Source of the DNA: Solirubrobacteraceae bacterium
Lineage (GTDB): Bacteria; Actinomycetota; Thermoleophilia; Solirubrobacterales; Solirubrobacteraceae
Assembly: GCA_030655275.1 (NCBI GenBank)
Contig: JAURVW010000925.1
Location: 1-32,375 of the forward strand
Direction: 5' to 3'
DNA: 32,375 nt
The translations under genes were made by a program, and so were the position numbers. Position 1 is the stretch's first letter. Every line of letters begins with the position of its first letter. Under the pieces are notes generated by a model. The model worked only from the letters and a program-made list of their open reading frames with translations, searched no databases and was not told the origin of the DNA. This document shows positions 1 through 9,839 of this stretch, in pieces.

Positions 1-1
1 C

Positions 2-808
2 GCGGGCGCGGCGCTCGGGATGGCCGGCGCGATCTTCCAGGAGGTGACCCGCAACGCGCTCGTGTCGCCCGACGTCGTCGGCGTGTCCGGCGGCGCGTCG
101 GTCGCCGCAGCGACGCTGATCATCCTCGGCTCAGCCGACGCACCGGCCGCCGTCCCGCTCGCGGCGCTGGGCGGCGCGCTCGTCGCCGGGCTGGCCCTCT
201 ATCTCCTGGCCTGGCGCGGCGGTGTGGAGGGCTACCGGATCGTGCTCGTCGGGATCGGCATCGCGGCGCTCACGAATGCCGGCATCTCCTACGTCCTCAC
301 GCAGGGGCGGATCTTCGAGGTCTCCGACGCCTACGTGTGGCTCGTCGGCACCGTCAACGGCCGCTCGTGGGACCAGGTCGTCCCGCTCGCCGTCGTCCTC
401 GCCGTGCTCGTGCCCCTCGCGCTCGGCCTCGCCCGCCGCATGGACGCCCTCACGCTCGGCGACGATCTCGCGCGGAGTCTCGGCCTCCATGTCGAGCGCA
501 CCCGTACCGGGATGCTGCTGCTCGCGATCGTGCTCACCGCCGTGGCGGTCGCGTCGGCCGGCCCGATCGGCTTCGTCGCCTTCATCGCGCCGCACCTCGC
601 GCGCCGTCTGCTGCGGTCGCGCTCGTCGCAGAGCCTGCTGCCGGCCGCTGCGCTCGTCGGCGCCGTGATGGTGCTCGGCTGCGACCTCGCGACCCGGCTG
701 ATCTTCAGTCCGACCGAGGTGCCGGTCGGTCTCGTCACGTCGATCGTCGCGGCGCCCTACTTCCTGTTCCTGCTCAGGCGAGCCAACCGGCTGGGAGCCG
801 CTGGATGA
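2..808 (+). CDS. FecCD-family iron-siderophore ABC transporter permease (5'-truncated at window edge)
   Basis: Frame open from base 2 ([36 protein letters not shown]); typical FecCD motif and [17 protein letters not shown]; overlaps next ORF by ATGA. Confidence 0.92.
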   Translation, partial: AGAALGMAGAIFQEVTRNALVSPDVVGVSGGASVAAATLIILGSADAPAAVPLAALGGALVAGLALYLLAWRGGVEGYRIVLVGIGIAALTNAGISYVLTQGRIFEVSDAYVWLVGTVNGRSWDQVVPLAVVLAVLVPLALGLARRMDALTLGDDLARSLGLHVERTRTGMLLLAIVLTAVAVASAGPIGFVAFIAPHLARRLLRSRSSQSLLPAAALVGAVMVLGCDLATRLIFSPTEVPVGLVTSIVAAPYFLFLLRRANRLGAAG

Positions 809-1623
809 CCAAAGCCGACCCTTCGACCGCTGCGCCGCTGGAGTGCCGCGACCTGCGCGTCGGCTACGGCGACCGGCACGTGATCGACGGCCTCGATCTC
901 ACGATCCCGCCGGCGAAGGTGACGGCGATCATCGGCGCCAACGGCTGCGGCAAGTCGACCCTCCTGCGCACCCTTGCCCGTCTGCTGAAGCCCTCGGGCG
1001 GCAGCGTCCTGCTCGACGGAAAGGAGATCCGCGACCGCCCGTCACGGGACGTGGCCCGGCGGCTCGGCATTCTGCCGCAGGGGCCGGTCGCGCCGGACGG
1101 GCTCACGGTCGAGGACCTCGTCGCGCGCGGCCGCTTTCCCCACCAGGGCCTCTTCCGGCAGTGGTCGCCGGAGGACGAGACCGCCGTCGAGGAGGCGCTG
1201 GAGGCGACGGCCATCCTCGAGCTGCGCGACCGACCGATCGACGAGCTCTCCGGGGGCCAGCGGCAGCGCGCGTGGATCGCGATGACCCTCGCGCAGCGCA
1301 GCGAACTGATCCTGCTCGACGAGCCGACCACCTTCCTCGACCTCGCCCATCAGGTCGACGTCCTGCAGCTGCTCGACGGGCTCGTCGCCGATCACGGCCG
1401 CACCGTCGTGATGGTGCTCCACGACCTCAACCAGGCGTGCCGTTACGCCGACCAGCTCGTCGCCCTCGTCGACGGCCGCCTGCACGCGGTGGGTGCCCCG
1501 ACCGACATCGTCGACCCGCGCTTCGTGCGGGACGTGTTCGGCCTCGAGGCGCAGGTGGTGCCGGATCCGGTCACCGCCACCCCGCTCTGCATCCCCACGC
1601 TCAAACCCAGGAGAACCCAGTGA
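805..1623 (+). CDS. Iron-siderophore ABC transporter ATP-binding protein
   Basis: Walker [10 protein letters not shown], signature [17 protein letters not shown], Walker [16 protein letters not shown] overlaps permease stop. Confidence 0.95.
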   Translation: MTKADPSTAAPLECRDLRVGYGDRHVIDGLDLTIPPAKVTAIIGANGCGKSTLLRTLARLLKPSGGSVLLDGKEIRDRPSRDVARRLGILPQGPVAPDGLTVEDLVARGRFPHQGLFRQWSPEDETAVEEALEATAILELRDRPIDELSGGQRQRAWIAMTLAQRSELILLDEPTTFLDLAHQVDVLQLLDGLVADHGRTVVMVLHDLNQACRYADQLVALVDGRLHAVGAPTDIVDPRFVRDVFGLEAQVVPDPVTATPLCIPTLKPRRTQ

Positions 1624-2654
1624 TCACCCTCAAGCGATTGGCCGCCCTCATGGCGGCCGTGCTCCTCGCCGTCGCCTTCGCGGCCTGCGGCGGAGACGAC
1701 AGCGACTCCTCCACCGGGGGCGCCAACTCGGGCCCGGCGGCCGCGGAGACGGGCAGCTTCCCCGTCACGGTCGAGCACAAGTACGGCTCGACGACGATCG
1801 ATGCGGCCCCCGAGCGCGTCGTCGCCCTCGGCTACACCGACCAGGATCCGGTCCTCGCGGTCGGCGTCGTGCCGGTTGGCGTCGGTGACTTCCTCGGCGG
1901 CTACGACTGGCGCAAGCGCCCGTGGGCCCAGGATGCGCTGAAGGGGGCCGTCCCGAAGGTCGTCGGTGGCCAGGAGATCAACTTCGAGGCCGTCGCCGCC
2001 GCCCGCCCGAACCTCATCTTCGCGATCAACGCCGGACTCAAGAAGGCCGACTACGAGCGTCTCTCCAAGATCGCGCCGACGGTCGCGCAGTCCGGCGACT
2101 ACATCGACTTCGGCATGCCGTGGGATGAGCAGCAGGCGCTCGTCGGCAAGGCGCTCGGGCGTGACGCGCAGGCCAAGAAGGCGATCGACGACGTGAAGGC
2201 GAAGTTCGCGAAGGTCGCCGAGGAGAACCCGACCTTCAAGGGGGCGTCGGCGATCCTCGGGTACGGCGGCCCGGACGGTTATGGCGCCTACGCCACGCAG
2301 GACACGCGCAGCCGTTTCCTCACCGACCTCGGGTTCGAGGTGCCGAAGGAGATCGACGCCCTGGCCAAGGATGCGTTCTACGCGCAGTTCAGCCAGGAGC
2401 AGTTCCGTCTGCTCGACCAAGACCTCGTGCTCATGTACGGCGACGAGGACGAGATCACCAAGAACGCGGTCGTCGGTCGTCTGGACGCCGTGAAAGAAGG
2501 CCGGATCGTCTACCTGCCGGTCGCCGGCGAGTTCGCAGCCGCCCTCGGCTTCGCCAGCACGCTGAGCCTCACCTGGATCCTCGACAACCAGGTCGAGACC
2601 CTCGCGGCCGCCGCCGACGGCGACCCGGCCACGAAGGTCACGCAGCCCGAGTAG
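1620..2654 (+). CDS. Iron-siderophore ABC transporter substrate-binding lipoprotein
   Basis: GTG start overlapping ATPase stop (GTGA); lipobox [16 protein letters not shown] fold motifs [25 protein letters not shown]. Confidence 0.92.
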   Translation: MITLKRLAALMAAVLLAVAFAACGGDDSDSSTGGANSGPAAAETGSFPVTVEHKYGSTTIDAAPERVVALGYTDQDPVLAVGVVPVGVGDFLGGYDWRKRPWAQDALKGAVPKVVGGQEINFEAVAAARPNLIFAINAGLKKADYERLSKIAPTVAQSGDYIDFGMPWDEQQALVGKALGRDAQAKKAIDDVKAKFAKVAEENPTFKGASAILGYGGPDGYGAYATQDTRSRFLTDLGFEVPKEIDALAKDAFYAQFSQEQFRLLDQDLVLMYGDEDEITKNAVVGRLDAVKEGRIVYLPVAGEFAAALGFASTLSLTWILDNQVETLAAAADGDPATKVTQPE

Positions 2655-2710
2655 CGGGCGCGGTCGTCGGCCGCCCCGGGTCGACGACCGACGAGCCGCC
2701 ACCGCTCTTC

Positions 2711-2769
2711 ATCGAAACGGACCACGGTCCCGGTAGCTCTCAGCGACCGGGACCATGGTCCGTTTCGAT
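2711..2769. repeat. Long inverted repeat: 24-bp arms, one mismatch, 11-nt spacer (terminator and/or operator candidate)
   Basis: ATCGAAACGGACCACGGTCCCGGT / ACCGGGACCATGGTCCGTTTCGAT read directly. Confidence 0.85.
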
Positions 2770-2929
2770 CTCGGCCGTCGGGTCTCGCGAGGGAACACGA
2801 CCCGGGTTTCCCCATTCGGGCCGCGGTTGGCCGCCCAGCCCGCGATTGAACGGGCGTTGAACCGGTTCCGACGTAGCGTCGCTCCTCTCGCGGGGCCTCC
2901 CCGCACGCACCGAGACGAGCGAGGGAACC

Positions 2930-4321
2930 ATGAGTCAGAGGCAACTGAAGTTCGGAGCGTTGATCCAGGGCGTCGGCGGCCCCGGCGATCAGACGAGCTG
3001 GCTCGATCCCGACGTGCCGGGCGACGCAAGCGTCGACCTGGGCTGGGTCACCGGGCTGGCGCGGCGTTTCGAGGAGGCGAAGCTCGACTTCGTCTTCGTC
3101 GCCGACAGCCAGTTCATCAGCCGCGACTCGCCGCCCCATTACCTGAACCGCTTCGAGCCGCTCACGCTGCTCTCGGCGCTCGCCGCGGTGACGAGCCACA
3201 TCGGGCTCGCGGCGACGATCACCACGTCGTACACCGAGCCGTTCCACGTCGCCCGGCAGCTGGCCTCGCTCGACCTGCTGTCGCGCGGCCGCGCGGGTTG
3301 GAACGTGGTGACGAGCCTCGACATCGGCACGGCCGGGCTCTATGGCCGCGACGGCCATCTCGACTACGAGACCCGCTACGGCCGGGCCCGCGAGCACGTC
3401 GAGGTGGTGCGCGGGCTGTGGGACTCCTACGAGGACGACGCCTTTCCGCGCGACAAGGAGGCCGGCGTGTTCCTCGACCGCTCGCGACTCCACGACCTCG
3501 ACCATCGTGGCGAGCACTTCTCCGTGACGGGGCCGCTCAACGCCGAGCGATCGGTCCAGGGCCAGCCCGTGGTGTTCCAGGCGGGAGACTCGGAAGAGGG
3601 GCGCGATCTCGCCGCCTCGGTCGGCGAAGGGATCTTCACCATGCCGCGCGGGCTCGAGGCCGGGCAGGCGTTCTACGCGGAGATGAAGCGGCGGGCCGCC
3701 GACAAGGGCCGTGACCCGGACGCCGTCCTGATCCTGCCGGCCCTGACGGTCGTGCTCGCCGACACCGACGAGGAGGCACAGGCCCTCGAGGATGCGGCGT
3801 TCGCGGCGAAGGACTTCGATCGCTCGCTGGCCGAGTTCGGCCGGCCGTACGGCTGGCACGACTTCTCGCAGTACGACCCGGACGCCCCGTTCCCGGACGT
3901 CGCCCATCTCGCCGCCACCGGGAGCCGCACCGTTGCCGACCACGTGCAGGAGGCCGCCGCCGCGGGCGGACTCACGCTGCGCCAGACCGTCCAGTACCTC
4001 GAGCGGCAGTACCGCTCGGCGTTCATCGGCACCGCACGGACCGTCGCCGATCAGATCCAGGCGTGGTTCGAGGGGCGTGCCGCCGACGGCTTCATCCTCG
4101 CCGTCACGATCCCGCGCGACTTCGATCGCTTTGCCGCCGACGTCCTGCCGATCCTCCGCGAGCGCGGCCTGTTCCGGACGGACTACGAAGCCACGACGCT
4201 GCGCGGCAACCTCGGGCTGCCGGTCCCGGAGAACCGGTACACGGCGGCGCGCCGCGAGGCGTCAGACGAAGACGGCAAGGTCGGCGACGGCTCGGCGCCC
4301 CCGAGGCAGGCCGTCGCCTGA
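2930..4321 (+). CDS. LLM-class flavin-dependent monooxygenase, NtaA/SnaA/DszA-like
   Basis: KFGALIQGVGGPGDQTSWLDPDV..., FVADSQFISRD, GRAGWNVVTSLD, QPVVFQAGDSEEGRDLAA; ATG with upstream GAGGGA. Confidence 0.92.
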   Translation: MSQRQLKFGALIQGVGGPGDQTSWLDPDVPGDASVDLGWVTGLARRFEEAKLDFVFVADSQFISRDSPPHYLNRFEPLTLLSALAAVTSHIGLAATITTSYTEPFHVARQLASLDLLSRGRAGWNVVTSLDIGTAGLYGRDGHLDYETRYGRAREHVEVVRGLWDSYEDDAFPRDKEAGVFLDRSRLHDLDHRGEHFSVTGPLNAERSVQGQPVVFQAGDSEEGRDLAASVGEGIFTMPRGLEAGQAFYAEMKRRAADKGRDPDAVLILPALTVVLADTDEEAQALEDAAFAAKDFDRSLAEFGRPYGWHDFSQYDPDAPFPDVAHLAATGSRTVADHVQEAAAAGGLTLRQTVQYLERQYRSAFIGTARTVADQIQAWFEGRAADGFILAVTIPRDFDRFAADVLPILRERGLFRTDYEATTLRGNLGLPVPENRYTAARREASDEDGKVGDGSAPPRQAVA

Positions 4322-4340
4322 GTTCTCCTAGCCTGCCTCG
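4302..4340 (+). terminator. Hairpin, 10-bp perfect stem; stop codon of the LLM oxidoreductase lies in the loop
   Basis: CGAGGCAGGC-N19-GCCTGCCTCG. Confidence 0.6.
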
Positions 4341-4359
4341 CACTCAGCCAAGGAGCGCC

Positions 4360-4758
4360 ATGCAGATCACCCGCAGCAGCATCGACACGATGAAGGGCCC
4401 CGCCGACTGGTTCACCGGCGACGTGTACGTCGACGCCGTCGCCGCGCCGGCCGGCACCTCCACCTACGCGGCCGCCTCCGTGCACTTCACCCCCGGCGCC
4501 CGGACCGCCTGGCACACGCACCCGCACGGGCAGACGATCTTCGTGACCGAGGGCGTGGGCCTCGCCCAGCGCGAAGGCGGCCCGATCGAGGAGATCCGCC
4601 CGGGCGACCGCGTCTTCTTCGAACCCGGCGAGAACCACTGGCACGGCGCGGCCCCGACGCGCTTCATGGTGCACCTCGCGATCCAGCAGAACGACGAGTC
4701 CGGCAGCCCCGTCACGTGGGGCGAGCACGTCACCGACGCGCAGTACGCCGGGGCCTGA
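4360..4758 (+). CDS. Cupin-domain protein
   Basis: FTPGARTAWHTHPHGQTIFVTEGVG...IRPGDRVFFEPGENHWHGA cupin motifs. Confidence 0.9.
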   Translation: MQITRSSIDTMKGPADWFTGDVYVDAVAAPAGTSTYAAASVHFTPGARTAWHTHPHGQTIFVTEGVGLAQREGGPIEEIRPGDRVFFEPGENHWHGAAPTRFMVHLAIQQNDESGSPVTWGEHVTDAQYAGA

Positions 4759-4767
4759 GGCCCCGGC
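4747..4767 (+). terminator. Hairpin, 9-bp perfect stem with the TGA stop codon as triloop
   Basis: GCCGGGGCC-TGA-GGCCCCGGC; lies between convergent genes. Confidence 0.7.
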
Positions 4768-4832
4768 CGCGGCTTCAGGCGCCGGCCTCGAAGATGAGCA
4801 GCTTGGAGGTGGTATTCCGCCGACGGGGTCGT

Positions 4833-5405
4833 TCAGGATTTCGCGGCGGTTGATTCGGCGACGAGGCCGTCAAGGTCGACGGTGCCGTCCATGGTCATCG
4901 TCACGTGGCCCTCCCCGTCGCGCGGCCACTGCTCCATGGGGCGGTCCCAGACGAGCTCGACGTCGTTGCCGTCGGGATCGGTCACGTAGATCGCGAGGTG
5001 GGTGCCGTGGTCGGCGACCTGTCGCAGCGGCCAGTCGGCGTCGCGGAGACGACGGATCGCGTCGCCGAGGGCGGCCCGCTCCGGGTAGTTGAACGCCACG
5101 TGGTGCAGGCCGGCGTGTCCGTCCGGCGTCGGCGGGCCGCCCTTCGACTTCCACGTGTTGAAGCCCAGGTGATGGTGGTAGCCGCCGGCCGACAGGAAGA
5201 GGATGTCGCCCGTCGTCCCCCACCCCGGCACGTCGCGCGCCTCCTGGATCACGTCGAAGCCGAGGATGTCGACGTAGAACGCCTTCACCCGGTCGATGTC
5301 GGCGGTACGCAGGTGCACGTGCCCGATCCGCACCCGCGGGTCGATCGGATCGGCCGCCGAGGCGATCGGCGTCACATTGCCCTGCGGCTGGTCGGTCGAG
5401 CTCAT
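4833..5405 (-). CDS. VOC family protein (glyoxalase/extradiol dioxygenase superfamily)
   Basis: IGHVHLRTADIDRVKAFYVDILGFDV...HHLGFNTW...LHHVAFNYPE...YVTDPDGNDVELVWDRP. Confidence 0.93.
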   Translation of the reverse strand: MSSTDQPQGNVTPIASAADPIDPRVRIGHVHLRTADIDRVKAFYVDILGFDVIQEARDVPGWGTTGDILFLSAGGYHHHLGFNTWKSKGGPPTPDGHAGLHHVAFNYPERAALGDAIRRLRDADWPLRQVADHGTHLAIYVTDPDGNDVELVWDRPMEQWPRDGEGHVTMTMDGTVDLDGLVAESTAAKS

Positions 5406-5429
5406 GCTGGCCAGGCTAGGAGGGCTCGC

Positions 5430-6908
5430 TCAGGTGCCGCAGAACGTGCGGAAGGTGCCCGGGTCGTCCTGCTGCGGCGCGGCCCAGGCCTCGAGTCCCG
5501 GTCGCTCCGTGAACGGCTCTTCGAGCACCTTGAGCATCGCCGCGAAGGGCGCGAGGTCGCCACCGGTGGCGGCGTCGAGGGCCTCCTGCACGAGGTGGTT
5601 GCGCGGAATGTAGACCGGGTTCACGCGGTCCATCTGCTCGGCGGCGTCGGCGTGCGAGACGCCCTGTTCGGCGAGCGTCTCGCGCCAGCGCGCGGCCCAG
5701 CGGTCGAACCCGTCGACCTCCGGGAACTGCGCGCGTACGCGGGCGTCGCTGCCCGTGAGCGACGCCGAGAGCCCGCGGAAGAACTGGGTGAAGTCGGGCT
5801 TCTGGTTCTGCAGGAGCAGGAGGAGGTCGTCGACGAGCAGGTCGAGATCCGGGGCGCCGGGCTTCAGACCGAGCTTGCGGCCCATGCCGGCCGTGAAGGT
5901 CTCGCGGTAGCGGACGGTGAAGCCGTGGAGCACGGCCTCGAGCTCCTCGACGGCGCTCCGACTCGCGCCGATCAGGGGCAGCAGCGCCTCGCCGAGCCGG
6001 GCCAGGTTCCACTGGGCGATCATCGGCTGGTTGCCATACGCGTACCGGCCTCCCGAGTCGATCGAGGAGAAGACGGTCTGCAGGTCGTAGGCGTCCATGA
6101 ACGCGCACGGGCCGTAGTCGATCGTCTGACCGGAGATCGCGACGTTGTCGGTGTTCATCACGCCGTGCACGAAGCCGACGAGCATCCAGCTCGCGACGAG
6201 ATCGGCCTGCGCCTCCACCACGCGCCGATAGAAGTCGAGCGCCGGCCGCTCGGCCTCGGCGGCCTCCGGGTGGTGGCGCGCGATCGCGTAGTCGGTGAGC
6301 TTGCGCAGCAGCGCCTCGTCTCCCTGCGCGGCGACGAATTCGAACGTGCCGACGCGCAGGTGGCTCTCCGCGATCCGGGTGAGCACCGCACCGGGGAGCA
6401 GCGTCTCGCGGCGCACCGGCTCGTTCGTGGCGACGACCGCGAGCGAACGGGCCGTTCGGATCCCGAGCGCATGCATCGCCTCGCTGATCGCGAACTCGCG
6501 CAGCATCGGCTCGATCGCCGCCTTGCCGTCGCCGGCGCGCGCGAACGGGGTCTTGCCCGACCCCTTCAGGTGGACGTCCTGACGCACGCCGTGGCGGTCG
6601 ATCACCTCGCCGAGCAGCAGCGCGCGCCCGTCGCCGAGCACCGGCGAGTAGCCACCGAACTGATGGCCGGCGTAGGCCATCGCGACCGGTTCCGCGCCCT
6701 CCGGCGCCGTGCTGCCGGAGAGCACCGCGGCGCCCTCCGGCGACTGCAGGCGCTCGGGATCCAGGCCGAGTTCGGCGGCGAGCTGCGCGCCCAGCGCCAG
6801 GATCACCGGCGACTCGACCTCCGCGCCCTGCCACGGCTGCGCGAGCTCCGGGAGTTCGCGGACGTAGGTGTTGTCGAAGGCGAACAGGGGCTTGGAGGCG
6901 ACGCTCAT
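5430..6908 (-). CDS. selO: SelO/YdiU family protein adenylyltransferase
   Basis: MAYAGHQFGGYSPVLGDGRALLLGE, HLKGSGKTPFARAGDGKA, FVHGVMNTDNVAISGQTIDYGPCAFMDAYD; C-terminus RTFCGT. Confidence 0.95.
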   Translation of the reverse strand: MSVASKPLFAFDNTYVRELPELAQPWQGAEVESPVILALGAQLAAELGLDPERLQSPEGAAVLSGSTAPEGAEPVAMAYAGHQFGGYSPVLGDGRALLLGEVIDRHGVRQDVHLKGSGKTPFARAGDGKAAIEPMLREFAISEAMHALGIRTARSLAVVATNEPVRRETLLPGAVLTRIAESHLRVGTFEFVAAQGDEALLRKLTDYAIARHHPEAAEAERPALDFYRRVVEAQADLVASWMLVGFVHGVMNTDNVAISGQTIDYGPCAFMDAYDLQTVFSSIDSGGRYAYGNQPMIAQWNLARLGEALLPLIGASRSAVEELEAVLHGFTVRYRETFTAGMGRKLGLKPGAPDLDLLVDDLLLLLQNQKPDFTQFFRGLSASLTGSDARVRAQFPEVDGFDRWAARWRETLAEQGVSHADAAEQMDRVNPVYIPRNHLVQEALDAATGGDLAPFAAMLKVLEEPFTERPGLEAWAAPQQDDPGTFRTFCGT

Positions 6909-6960
6909 ACCCTCCAGGCTAGTCCCGGCGGGGGGAGTGTGCTCTAGGGTCGCCCGGGCC

Positions 6961-7905
6961 ATGGTCCGCGCGCAAATCATCTGTTCGGGCGAGCTCGCCG
7001 ATCGGGTCCTGGAGCAGCTCGGGAGCGATCCGTGCGTCACGAATCTCGCGCGGTTCCCGGGTGCGGCCGTGCGTCCGGCCGGCGATGTGATCGTCGCCGA
7101 CGTGGCTCGCGAGGAGGCGTCGGCCGTCGTCCTTGGTCTGCAGCGCCTGGGCGTCACCGCCGACGGATCGATCTCGTTGTCGCAGACCAGCGCGGAGATC
7201 TCGAGCGGCGGCCGTAGCGCCGCCGTGGCGGCCAGCGGCGCCGAGGACGACGCGGTGATCTGGGAAGAGGTGCACGAACGCACCACCGAGTCCGCCGACC
7301 TCAGCGGCGTCTTCCTCGGCCTGCTCGACGTCGCGGTCATGATCGGCGCCGTCGCCCTGCTGACGCAGTCCGAGATCCTGATGGTGGGCGCGATGGTCGT
7401 CGGCCCCGAGTTCGGACCGCTGGCGGGCATCGTGGTGGGTGCCGTCCTGGGCGACGCACTCCTGGTGCGCCGCGCCGCACGCTCCCTGGCCGCCGGCATC
7501 CCCCTCGCGGTCGCCTCGACGGCCGCCCTGGTCGCGCTGCTCCGCTGGGCAGGCGTGCCGGCGGGCGGTTACCACCCCGACGGCAACGCCCTCTCGGCCT
7601 TGGTCTCGATGCCCGATTGGTCGGTCGTCCTCGTCGCGATCCTCGCGGGCACCGCCGGGATCCTCGCCCTCACGACCGCCCACGCCGGGGCGCTGGTCGG
7701 CGTGCTGATCTCCGTCGCCACCGTGCCGTCCATGGCCGGCATGGGCGCCGCGATCGCGTATGCCGATAGCGGCGCGTTCGTCGAGGCCACGGTGCAGCTC
7801 GCCGCGAACCTCACCGGGATCGTGGTCGCCGGGAGCGTCACCCTGGGCGTCCAGCGCATGCTCTTCGCGCGTCGATATCGGCGGCGTCACCGCAGCGAGG
7901 CCTAG
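6961..7905 (+). CDS. DUF389 family multi-pass membrane protein
   Basis: MIGAVALLTQSEILMVGAMVVGPEFGPLAGI plus TM helices; divergent from selO. Confidence 0.85.
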   Translation: MVRAQIICSGELADRVLEQLGSDPCVTNLARFPGAAVRPAGDVIVADVAREEASAVVLGLQRLGVTADGSISLSQTSAEISSGGRSAAVAASGAEDDAVIWEEVHERTTESADLSGVFLGLLDVAVMIGAVALLTQSEILMVGAMVVGPEFGPLAGIVVGAVLGDALLVRRAARSLAAGIPLAVASTAALVALLRWAGVPAGGYHPDGNALSALVSMPDWSVVLVAILAGTAGILALTTAHAGALVGVLISVATVPSMAGMGAAIAYADSGAFVEATVQLAANLTGIVVAGSVTLGVQRMLFARRYRRRHRSEA

Positions 7906-7927
7906 GCACCACCGGCACGAGGCCGGC

Positions 7928-9508
7928 TCAGATGATCGTGCCGACGTCGTCCCTAACGATCTCGTCCATCGCCCGCTCGGCGACGGCGGCGATCGTCATC
8001 GACGGGTTGCACGCCGCCGTCGAGCCCGGGATGAGCGCACCGTCGAGCACGTACAGGCCGCGCTGGCCCCGTACCCGCCCCTCCAGATCGCAGACGGTGC
8101 CCATGCATGCGCCGCCGAGTGGGTGCCAGGTCGACGGCATGATCGTGTTCGTGTCGATCAGCGCGCTCCACGGCCCGGCTATTTTCTTCACGCGCCTGGC
8201 GATCTGGGCGTGCACGGCCTTGTCGCCGTCCTTGGGCCAGCGCAGCAGCGCCTGGTCCTTCTTCGCGTCGTAGATGAACTTGCCTCGGGCCTCCGAGACC
8301 CCGAAACCGACGAGCATCGTGGAGTGGTGCGTGAGCGGACCGAGCTCCGGCAGCGAGGCCTGGATCACGGTGTTCGCGAGCGCCGGATCGCCCCACTCCT
8401 TGCTCCCGTAGACCACCGGTCCGCCCTGCTTGGGGCCGAAGTCGTCGGCGAAGTTCTCCCACACGTAGATGCGGTCGGCGTTGGTGCCCCAGCCCTGGCC
8501 GAGCTCGTCGGGCAGGTCGGTGATGTCGCCGCGACCCGCCGCCGTCATCAGCAGCTTCGTGGTGTTCAGGCTGCCGGCCGCCATGATCAGCGACTTGGCG
8601 GTGATCAGCTTCTGCTCGATCAGGCGACCGTTCACGTCGGTGTGGTCGACGGCGATCACCCACTTGCCGGCCGGGTTCCTGCTGATGCCGGTCACGTGGT
8701 GCAGCGGCGCGACGGTCACGCGGCCGGTGAGCTCGGCCTGCTGCAGGTAGGTGACGTCGACCGTCTGCTTGCCCCCGTTGTTGACGCCCAGCGAGCCGGC
8801 GCTGTTGGTGTACGACGCCTTCATCTCGCCACGCAGCTCGGCAAGCGCGAAGTTCCAGTCGATCGGCATCGGGATCTTCTCCACCCCGTAGCCGGCCCGC
8901 TCGGCGTTGCGCTTGAAGATGCGCGGGGCCTTGTACGGCACGCTCGCGATGAGCTCGTCGGGAGCGCCGGCCACCTTCAGCATCCGGGCAACGCGCGGGT
9001 AGTGCTCGCGGCTCATGCGTGCGTAGTCGAGCTGCTCGGGAAGCACGCGGTTGAACACGTCGGCGCTCGGCTGCAGCGTCATGCCCTGGTAGACCAGCGA
9101 GCCACCGCCGACGCCCGCTGCGCAGAGGGCCACCATGTTGTCGCCGGCGACGGCGTCGAGCAGGCCCGCGTACTTGGGCAGCAGGTACGTCTTGCCGTAG
9201 AGGTTCGGGTTCGAGCCGTACCAGAGCATGCGCTTGTCGATCCCGTTGATCGACGGAAAGGTGTCGGCGTTCGGGCCGGTCGGCCAGCGCTTGCCGCGCT
9301 CGAGCACGAGCACCGGCACGCCGGCCTGGGCGAGCCGTAGCGCGCTCACGCCGCCGCCGAAGCCGGAGCCGATCACCACGACGCGCTCCTCGCTGCGCGT
9401 GAGCGGCACCTTCGTCGCGCCGCGTGAGGTGGCGGCGCCGAGGACGGAGGCGCTGGCGCCCGCGGCGGCGCTGCGGGCGAGGAAGGAACGGCGACTGAAC
9501 GTGGACAC
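7928..9508 (-). CDS. GMC oxidoreductase, cholesterol-oxidase-like, with TAT signal
   Basis: RRSFLARSAAAGASASVLGAA twin-arginine leader; VVVIGSGFGGGVSALRLAQAGVPVLVLERG; C-terminal HPLGGACMG...LYVLDGALIPGS. Confidence 0.92.
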   Translation of the reverse strand: MSTFSRRSFLARSAAAGASASVLGAATSRGATKVPLTRSEERVVVIGSGFGGGVSALRLAQAGVPVLVLERGKRWPTGPNADTFPSINGIDKRMLWYGSNPNLYGKTYLLPKYAGLLDAVAGDNMVALCAAGVGGGSLVYQGMTLQPSADVFNRVLPEQLDYARMSREHYPRVARMLKVAGAPDELIASVPYKAPRIFKRNAERAGYGVEKIPMPIDWNFALAELRGEMKASYTNSAGSLGVNNGGKQTVDVTYLQQAELTGRVTVAPLHHVTGISRNPAGKWVIAVDHTDVNGRLIEQKLITAKSLIMAAGSLNTTKLLMTAAGRGDITDLPDELGQGWGTNADRIYVWENFADDFGPKQGGPVVYGSKEWGDPALANTVIQASLPELGPLTHHSTMLVGFGVSEARGKFIYDAKKDQALLRWPKDGDKAVHAQIARRVKKIAGPWSALIDTNTIMPSTWHPLGGACMGTVCDLEGRVRGQRGLYVLDGALIPGSTAACNPSMTIAAVAERAMDEIVRDDVGTII

Positions 9509-9839
9509 TGAGCGAACTCCGAGGGGGACGGGACGGGGACCGTTCCAGACGGACCGGGGTCACACAACCGAGCCGGGTGGGCCTCGAAGGCTCGGCCACA
9601 GGAGGGCGCGGCCGGCTCCCGCCCGTATCTTCGGGCGCTCACGCGCGTCGCAGCGGGCGGGGACCGGCCGGGGCCGCACGGGGATGAAGTGAGACGCCGG
9701 GCTCGGAACGCGGCCCGCAATGACAGCGAACGCCGCGATTGCGGCGCGGGCGCCTTGCCGAACGGTCGGCCTCGTGGGATAACCGCCGGGTCCCGACCGG
9801 CCGCACCGCGCGGCCGTCGTCCTACCGAAAGCCACCCCG

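Noticed and set aside
337-804. Upstream extension of the ABC ATPase ORF (track start 337)
   Set aside because: Overlaps the FecCD permease out of frame; ATG 805 with ATGA overlap gives a canonical N-terminus.
2-2654. Siderophore biosynthetic gene cluster
   Set aside because: Only uptake genes are visible; no NRPS or NIS synthetase genes adjacent.
7904-7905. GCCTAGGC palindrome at the DUF389 stop as another stop-in-loop hairpin
   Set aside because: Palindrome without a loop; cannot form a stable hairpin, so excluded from the stop-codon hairpin list.
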